Assembly: GCA_002067895.1 (NCBI GenBank)
Contig: MVRE01000003.1
Location: 1-64,000, forward strand
Reading direction: 5' to 3'
Source: Methanoregula sp. PtaU1.Bin051
Lineage (GTDB): Archaea > Halobacteriota > Methanomicrobia > Methanomicrobiales > Methanospirillaceae
Length of the DNA stretch: 64,000 bases
Shown: one piece after another, positions 58,608-64,000 of the stretch
Position numbering within the stretch: the stretch's first letter is position 1
How the letters are laid out: each line of letters opens with the position of its first letter
Notes under the pieces: generated by a model
Databases searched by the model: none
The model's input: only the letters and a program-made list of their open reading frames with translations
Told to the model about the DNA's origin: nothing
Made by a program: the position numbers and the translations under genes

Positions 58608-59897
58608 ATGAGCGGCGATGCTGACACCCTGCGCCTTATGGAGGTCATTCTTACCGCGGAGATCTTCAACAGGTACCCGGAACTGGATATCAGTGACTTA
58701 ACGCCAGCATGCCGGGAGATCTTTACTTCTGGCGGAGCGGGGGGACCTGCCGCAATCAAACGCCCTGTTGCAATCAGTGACGGTACGGCAAAACGTACCC
58801 TGGGAATCCCGGATGCCCACACATATCTCTCCAGTAATCCATTTGTCACATTCGAGGAATTCGGCCAGCGCATTAAGGTAACGACACTGGAACCGGCAGC
58901 ACTGTGGTTCCTGAACCAAGGGGGGAAAGACCTGATCGCAAAGAACCCGGCCCTCGCATTTTATTTCGAGCGGATCGATTCAGTCGGGATTTCATATGCA
59001 GCGGTTAAAGCTACAAACCCGCCTTTCGAGGATACCAAGGTATATCTCGATGCCAAGGTCTCATCGCTTATCGCCGAGGACGAGAAGTTACGAGGCGCTC
59101 TCGATCTTGTTATCCTGAGTGCCCCCGAAGAGGTGGAGCAGCATCTGGATGATCTTGTCTGCTCACCCGACCAGCTCCGGATTATAACCAAGATCAACCA
59201 TGCACTTTCGCACCGGGACATCCTGCAGTGGCACAGGATCTATGAAGTGGGAAAACTCCTTTTTGTCGGTCCGCCCGGTACCGGTAAGACTTCGCTTGCT
59301 CTTGCCATGTCCCGTACCCTCCATATGCCTGTCCTTGAGGTCAGGCTCTCGATGATTACCTCGCAGTATCTCGGCGAAACTTCCAAGAATATTGACAGGA
59401 TCTTTGAACTGGCAAAGAAGATCTCCCCATCGATCCTTTTCATCGACGAATTCGATTTTGTCGCAAAGAGCAGGGTTACTGATGACCACGGGGCCATGAA
59501 ACGCGCTGTCAACGCGCTTTTGAAAAACATCGACAGGATAAGCCTTGTGAAGAACGGTGTGCTCCTCATCGGCGCGACGAACCACCCCCAGCTCCTTGAC
59601 GAGGCAGCATGGCGGAGGTTCGATGAGGTTGTCGAATTCGCCCTGCCGGATGAAGGCATGCGAATCGAGATTTTAAGAAAGGTCACAGCCTCGATTCCAT
59701 GCCGTTTCGATCATGCCGAGCTAGCACAGGAAACGGAAGGATTCTCGGGGGCAGACCTCCGGCTGATGGTGAAGGAAGCGCTGCTCTCCGCGTTCATGGA
59801 GCACCGCACTGAAATAAACCGCGATGATATCGATAAAGGCATCATGATGGTCAGGAACCGAGATGCGATCCGGCGCCTGAACTGGTTACAGGCATGA
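58608..59897 (+). CDS. AAA-family ATPase
   Basis: A 429-residue protein with one AAA module. The N-terminal ~215 residues are helical and family-specific. The Walker A is LLFVGPPGTGKTSLALAMSR, Walker B is ILFIDEFDFVAKS, the sensor 1 region is LIGATNHPQLLDEAAWRRFD with the arginine finger, and a C-terminal helical lid has GFSGADLRLMVKEALL. It resembles FtsH/Cdc48-type AAA modules without a protease or second ATPase domain. The partner is unknown. Its stop overlaps the start of the MBL-fold gene by four bases, so the two may act together. Confidence 0.85.
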   Translation: MSGDADTLRLMEVILTAEIFNRYPELDISDLTPACREIFTSGGAGGPAAIKRPVAISDGTAKRTLGIPDAHTYLSSNPFVTFEEFGQRIKVTTLEPAALWFLNQGGKDLIAKNPALAFYFERIDSVGISYAAVKATNPPFEDTKVYLDAKVSSLIAEDEKLRGALDLVILSAPEEVEQHLDDLVCSPDQLRIITKINHALSHRDILQWHRIYEVGKLLFVGPPGTGKTSLALAMSRTLHMPVLEVRLSMITSQYLGETSKNIDRIFELAKKISPSILFIDEFDFVAKSRVTDDHGAMKRAVNALLKNIDRISLVKNGVLLIGATNHPQLLDEAAWRRFDEVVEFALPDEGMRIEILRKVTASIPCRFDHAELAQETEGFSGADLRLMVKEALLSAFMEHRTEINRDDIDKGIMMVRNRDAIRRLNWLQA

Positions 59898-60616
59898 AGG
59901 TCACGCTGCTGGGAACTGGGGATGCAATCGGGACTCCCAAGATCGGCTGTACCTGCCCGCAATGCAAGCGGGCAAAGGAGGAAGGGATCGCTCGGTTGCG
60001 CACATCGCTCCTTCTCGAGAGCGAAGGTCGCAATATCCTGATCGACAGCTCACCGGATCTCCGGCAACAGCTTCTCTTAAATGGGTCCCCGAAGATCGAT
60101 GCCGTCATCTGGACCCACGGCCACTATGATCACTTCATCGGGTTCGGCGAGTTTTACCGTGTCCAGAATATCCCCCCGGTCTATGCCGCACCGCCGGTCA
60201 TGAGTTATTGTGCAGGTTTATTCCGGTTCCTCTCGTTCGAAGAGCGCCCCGTCAAACCGTATGAACCCTTCGAACTATTCGGTAGCACAATCACTCTCTT
60301 TCTTGTCAAACATCCTCCTGCTTATACCTGCGGGCTCCTGATAGAATCGGACGGAGTGCGGATTGGGTTTACTTCAGATACAAACCCGGATATTCCGGAA
60401 AAGAGCCTCAAACTGCTCGGGAATCTCGACCTGTTCCTCGTCGATGCACTCGTCCCTTCGGGAATCAGGATCCCCAAGCACATGAATTACCTTGACGCCT
60501 GCACGCTTGCACAGACACTTACCCCTGCCCAGTTCCGGTGCGTACATACCAGCCATCTCCTCTCATGGGACCTCCCCCACATCGGCATGGATGGCGAGAC
60601 CTTTACATTCTCGTAG
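59894..60616 (+). CDS. MBL-fold metal-dependent hydrolase (PhnP-like)
   Basis: This 240-residue metallo-beta-lactamase-fold protein begins MKVTLLGTGDAIGTPKIGCT, with a Cys-rich CTCPQCKRAKEEG segment typical of the PhnP-like group. The metal motif THGHYDHFIGFGEFY is HxHxDH (HGHYDH). Further ligands are in VKHPPAYTCGLLIES, FTSDTNP and HTSHLLS. Substrates of this group are cyclic phosphodiesters; the substrate here is unknown. It overlaps the AAA ATPase gene by four bases. Confidence 0.87.
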   Translation: MKVTLLGTGDAIGTPKIGCTCPQCKRAKEEGIARLRTSLLLESEGRNILIDSSPDLRQQLLLNGSPKIDAVIWTHGHYDHFIGFGEFYRVQNIPPVYAAPPVMSYCAGLFRFLSFEERPVKPYEPFELFGSTITLFLVKHPPAYTCGLLIESDGVRIGFTSDTNPDIPEKSLKLLGNLDLFLVDALVPSGIRIPKHMNYLDACTLAQTLTPAQFRCVHTSHLLSWDLPHIGMDGETFTFS

Positions 60617-60673
60617 TACCCTTTTTCCGTCAACCCATACCTTAATACTTTACTGCTCCCCAAAGATAGGTGC

Positions 60674-60940
60674 ATGATTGTAAAGGTACTCGAGCTGGAG
60701 ACCAATAAGGCACGGCTTGTCATCCAGGGTGAAGGCCATACGTTCATGAACGCCCTGACCGATGAGATCCTCCGCGACCCGGGGGTCGATGTTGCCAAGT
60801 ATACCATAGAATTCCAGTTCTCTGACCCGGAACTCCTTGTCACGACAAAAGGCAGGAAGGACCCTCTTCTCGTTATCCGTGACGCCTGCAAGAGGCTCTC
60901 AAAGAGCTGCGACAAACTGATTAAAGGCCTTGAAAAATAG
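60674..60940 (+). CDS. rpoL: DNA-directed RNA polymerase subunit L
   Basis: The archaeal Rpb11 homologue (88 residues), which with subunit D makes the polymerase assembly platform. It has the typical MIVKVLELETNKARLVIQGE, GHTFMNALTDEILRDPGVDV and VAKYTIEFQFSDPELLVTTK, then a C-terminal helix. A TATA-like region precedes it and a T run follows the stop (60941-60951). Confidence 0.96.
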   Translation: MIVKVLELETNKARLVIQGEGHTFMNALTDEILRDPGVDVAKYTIEFQFSDPELLVTTKGRKDPLLVIRDACKRLSKSCDKLIKGLEK

Positions 60941-60962
60941 TTTTTTCTTTTCAACATTGGTC

Positions 60963-61577
60963 TTATTGCAACCGTTCGGTGAATGCAATCGACCCGGAGA
61001 TCCGGGTGATCTTCACCCTGACTTTCTGGCCGGGTTTTGCGTTTGCCACGTAGATGATATACCGGCCCATCTTGACAACTCCATCACCTCTCCGAGAGAG
61101 AGACTGGATCTCCAGGTCTACCTCAGATCCTTCTTCAAGATTCTCCGATACGGGTTCTGCCCGCGCCTTACGCTTTTTGACCGGGCGATGCCCCCCGCAG
61201 GCATCACACCGGAGCAGGAGGATCCGGTCATCCTTGACAAGCCTCGTGTCAGGCCTCCCGCATTCGGAACAGATCACGTAGTCATCCACATAATTCTTGA
61301 TGATCGCTTTAATTAAAGGAATCTCGAACTTGCCATTGAAAATAGCCCGGTTCGCATCGATCTTGCCTGATGTGCCCAATTCTCCCAGCAGGTACTTCAT
61401 CAAATGGTCCCGGTCCCGCCGAACCTTATCAGCAATCTCTGCAAAATTTTCCAGAATTGTCGTTTTACCCTCGATATATGCCTTGGCCTCCGGAACCACG
61501 AACCGCTCCGAGTCCCCGCTCACTTCAGTAATTGAGGAATACGCTTTTTTTAAGAGGTTTTCATAGGGGTTGGTCAT
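60963..61577 (-). CDS. Translation initiation factor aIF2 beta fused to a TRAM domain
   Basis: A 204-residue protein. Residues 1-140 are aIF2beta: [38 protein letters not shown], then the central [18 protein letters not shown] and the zinc ribbon [20 protein letters not shown] with RCDACGG. Residues about 145-204 form a TRAM domain ([20 protein letters not shown] ... [20 protein letters not shown]), an RNA-binding OB-like fold. aIF2beta with TRAM is known in methanogens. Start at ATG 61577; the frame is open upstream to 61637. It is convergent with rpoL. Confidence 0.9.
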   Translation of the reverse strand: MTNPYENLLKKAYSSITEVSGDSERFVVPEAKAYIEGKTTILENFAEIADKVRRDRDHLMKYLLGELGTSGKIDANRAIFNGKFEIPLIKAIIKNYVDDYVICSECGRPDTRLVKDDRILLLRCDACGGHRPVKKRKARAEPVSENLEEGSEVDLEIQSLSRRGDGVVKMGRYIIYVANAKPGQKVRVKITRISGSIAFTERLQ

Positions 61578-61695
61578 CGTATATATAGAGGGGCGGTACA
61601 ACCAAAAGGTTTTCCCAGCACTGTCACGAGCAGACAATGGCCTAAAAAACGTGTATACAGGAGATATTTTGTAACTTTACATCACATAGCTGATC

Positions 61696-64000
61696 ATGAC
61701 TTCTTTTATCCACCGGATAGAAGTCCGTTATAAATCCGATCCCCGGATAAAATCCAGAACGGACAGGATCCGCTCTCTGGGATTTCCTGTTACCGAAATA
61801 CATCTCATCGATATCTATACCATAGCCACGGGTGTCAGGGACTTTTCTCCTGATGAACTGGCACAGATTGGTGCACAACTCATCAATCCCGTTATACAGG
61901 AATACACCATCGATTCGGCGACACGGGCGGATTTCGATTATGCAGTCGAGGTGGGGTATCTCCCCGGAGTCACCGATAATGTCGGCACGACTGCAAAACA
62001 GACAATCGAGGATTATTTTTCTTTTCGGTTCAAAGAGGGTGAATCGGTCACAAGCTCGAACCTTTACCTTGTTTGCGGCACCCTTTCTACAGATTCGTTA
62101 CAGAAGCTTGCAACGACGCTTGCAAATCCACTTATAAACAGGGTCCATATTAAAACGAGATCCGAATACGGCACTAAGGGCATGGATCCTTTCGTGCCAC
62201 ATGTCAATCTTAACGAACTTCCGGTTGCAGAGACTGTTGATCTCGACCTGCCGGATCCCGAGCTTGCAAAGCTGGGAAAAGAAGGGATCTATGACCTTGT
62301 CACGCAGCACCGGAGAGGACCGCTTGCCCTTGATCTTGCCCAGCTGCATACAATCCGAAACTATTTCTCAAAAAAAGGGAGGAGGCCGACGGATGTCGAG
62401 CTTGAGTCCCTTGCTCAGACCTGGAGCGAGCACTGCAAGCATACAATCTTCGCATCTGCAATGGACGACGATATCCCAAACGGCCTCTACAAATCGTGCA
62501 TTCAGGCCGCCACTAATAAAATCCGCGAGGAGAGAGGAAAGGATGACATCTGCGTATCAGTTTTTTCGGATAACTCCGGCGCGATCATCTTCGATGACAC
62601 ATATCTGGTAACGTATAAAGTGGAGACTCACAACTCGCCGTCCGCTCTGGATCCGTTTGGTGGTGCCCTTACCGGCATTGTCGGGGTGAACCGGGACACT
62701 ATCGGGTTCGGTCTCGGTGCAAAACCGTGCCTTAACGTTTACGGCTACTGCACGGGCGATCCGGATACCAATCCAGAACTGTTCCGGGGGAAAAACAGGG
62801 TAAACCCCACCCTCTCCCCCCGGCAGATCCTAGACGGGGTTGTCCGTGGTGTCGGTGTCGGCGGAAACTGTTCGGGCATCGCAACGCCGCAGGGCTGGTG
62901 CTATTTCCATGAACGGTATGCCGGAAAACCACTCGTGTTTGCCGGAACCGTAGGAGTGATCCCGCGGGAACATGCCGGCAGGAAGCTCTTTGAGAAGCAG
63001 GCAAAAGCCGGCGACCTCATCGTCATGGTGGGGGGCCGCGTGGGAAAGGACGGCATCCATGGTGCTACATTCTCTTCAGAGCCACTTGACCCGCAAAGCC
63101 CGGTCACTGCAGTCCAGATCGGGGATCCGATCACACAGAAGAAATTCTCCGATGTTATCGTAAAGGAAGCACGCGATCTCGGACTGTACCGCAGCATTAC
63201 GGACAACGGGGCTGGCGGCCTGTCCTGCTCTGTTGCAGAGATGGCGAAGGAATGCAACGGCTGCCACGTAGTTCTCGATTCTGTCCCGCTGAAATATCCC
63301 GGGATGGCACCATGGGAGATCTGGATATCAGAGTCACAGGAACGTATGACGCTCGCGGTCCCGAAGGAGAGCCTTGAGGAATTTATGGATCTCATGCAAC
63401 GGCGGGAAGTCGAGGCTACGGTAATCGGCACCTTCACGGATTCCGGAAAATGCGTAGTTACGTGGCATGGTACAGTCGTTATGGACATGGACCTTGACTT
63501 CCTGCATGACGGCCTGCCGAAGAAACACCTGAGAACTACACCGATAAAAAAGACCTACCCGGAGCCGCAAGATGTTTGCCCGGCACGACTGGATGAGATA
63601 ATCCTCTCCATGCTCCGGAGGAAAAACATCTGCTCAAAGGAGTTCATTTCTACCCAGTACGACCATACCGTGCAGGGCGGCCATGTGCTCGGCCCGGTTC
63701 AGGGCAGGGGAAGGGTTCAGGCGGCTGCGACCCTGACAAAGGTTGTCCTGGGATTGAAGAAGGGGGTAGGGTTGTCGCAGGGCCTGTTTCCTTCATATTC
63801 GGAGATTGACCCGTACCTCATGGCAGCCGCAGGGATCGATACTGCAATCCGTGGTCTGATTGCGATTGGAATCCCTCTCGACACCATTGCTCTTCTCGAT
63901 AACTTCTGCTGGTGCTCGTCCGATGATCCCGGAAGGCTCTGGCAGCTGAAGCGGGCTGCACAGGGTTGTTATGATTTTGCGATTACGTTCGGCACGCCGT
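61696..64000 (+). CDS. purL: Phosphoribosylformylglycinamidine synthase, PurS-PurL fusion (runs off window)
   Basis: The gene opens at ATG 61696 with MTSFIHRIEVRYKSDPRIKS, a PurS-like domain (about residues 1-85), and continues as PurL to the window edge without a stop (768 codons visible). PurL motifs include the conserved SEHCKHTIFASAM, the nucleotide loop VETHNSPSALDPFGGALTGI, GVNRDTIGFGLGAKPCLNVY, and VGGRVGKDGIHGATFSSEPL. A later metal-ligand region ITDNGAGGLSCSVAEMAKEC is present. PurS and PurL are usually separate small genes in archaea; a fused form occurs in several methanogens. No glutaminase (PurQ) domain is seen in the visible part. It makes FGAM in purine synthesis. Confidence 0.95.
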   Translation, partial: MTSFIHRIEVRYKSDPRIKSRTDRIRSLGFPVTEIHLIDIYTIATGVRDFSPDELAQIGAQLINPVIQEYTIDSATRADFDYAVEVGYLPGVTDNVGTTAKQTIEDYFSFRFKEGESVTSSNLYLVCGTLSTDSLQKLATTLANPLINRVHIKTRSEYGTKGMDPFVPHVNLNELPVAETVDLDLPDPELAKLGKEGIYDLVTQHRRGPLALDLAQLHTIRNYFSKKGRRPTDVELESLAQTWSEHCKHTIFASAMDDDIPNGLYKSCIQAATNKIREERGKDDICVSVFSDNSGAIIFDDTYLVTYKVETHNSPSALDPFGGALTGIVGVNRDTIGFGLGAKPCLNVYGYCTGDPDTNPELFRGKNRVNPTLSPRQILDGVVRGVGVGGNCSGIATPQGWCYFHERYAGKPLVFAGTVGVIPREHAGRKLFEKQAKAGDLIVMVGGRVGKDGIHGATFSSEPLDPQSPVTAVQIGDPITQKKFSDVIVKEARDLGLYRSITDNGAGGLSCSVAEMAKECNGCHVVLDSVPLKYPGMAPWEIWISESQERMTLAVPKESLEEFMDLMQRREVEATVIGTFTDSGKCVVTWHGTVVMDMDLDFLHDGLPKKHLRTTPIKKTYPEPQDVCPARLDEIILSMLRRKNICSKEFISTQYDHTVQGGHVLGPVQGRGRVQAAATLTKVVLGLKKGVGLSQGLFPSYSEIDPYLMAAAGIDTAIRGLIAIGIPLDTIALLDNFCWCSSDDPGRLWQLKRAAQGCYDFAITFGTP

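Overview
The window comes from a methanogenic archaeon, most likely of the order Methanomicrobiales (Methanoregula-like). The evidence is: genes for two F420-dependent enzymes of the CO2-reducing methane pathway (mtd, mer); archaeal-type ribosomal proteins, SRP RNA, fibrillarin/Nop5, Cbf5, aEF-1beta, aIF2beta and RpoL; Tfx- and NrpR-type regulators; an S-layer-like protein with a PGF-CTERM anchor; tRNA genes without encoded CCA; and TATA-type promoters. Base composition is moderately GC-rich inside genes, with AT-rich promoters.

Layout. 1-648 is the end of a broken IS5/ISH1-like insertion sequence. 723-1322 is a MarC-family membrane protein, preceded by a perfect 24-bp tandem repeat. 1415-17471 (minus strand) is one long, tightly overlapping S10/spc-type operon running uL3 to uL15, then secY, adk, a YidC-like insertase, cmk, an acetyltransferase and a DUF2156 protein. 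Upstream of uL3, 17661-17992 carries many strong hairpins and begins where a good TATA box predicts transcription to start. I read it as an undescribed structured RNA or a very long operon leader. 18101-21631 holds a Tfx regulator, mtd, a GalT-like protein and mer (TTG start). 21744-22743 is a second IS copy, exactly 1000 bp long with an 8-bp target duplication and a decayed transposase.

22893-26458 encodes a divergent FtsZ/tubulin-like GTPase with a long disordered tail, an NrpR-like repressor and an archaeal dUTPase. 26514-36039 is mostly cell surface: a von Willebrand A/Ig-like protein, a PEGA/carboxypeptidase-regulatory-like repeat protein and the 1000-residue S-layer-like protein, with AMP phosphorylase (deoA) in between. 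36466-37421 holds a small ORF translationally coupled to an archaeal thymidylate synthase. 37487-45514 carries tRNAs, a DUF1614 protein, fibrillarin-Nop5, a TctA-like permease, hemD, cbf5 and the indolepyruvate oxidoreductase genes iorBA. 45575-52534 carries hypothetical proteins, a tRNA methylthiotransferase, nadX-nadC, a two-gene HTH operon with an operator-like repeat, and a phospholipase D-like surface protein. 52649-64000 carries a Zn-ribbon protein, aEF-1beta, malate dehydrogenase directly behind the SRP RNA gene, a methyltransferase, two tRNAs, peptidases, an AAA ATPase, an MBL-fold hydrolase, rpoL, aIF2beta-TRAM and the start of a fused PurS-PurL gene.

Most genes are housekeeping (translation, RNA modification, nucleotide and NAD synthesis, methanogenesis). 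The points of most interest are the structured RNA upstream of uL3, the FtsZ-like protein, the coupled small ORF behind a terminator-like hairpin before thymidylate synthase, the SRP RNA-mdh arrangement, and several operator-like inverted repeats at promoters. All calls are by eye; no alignment or folding program was run.
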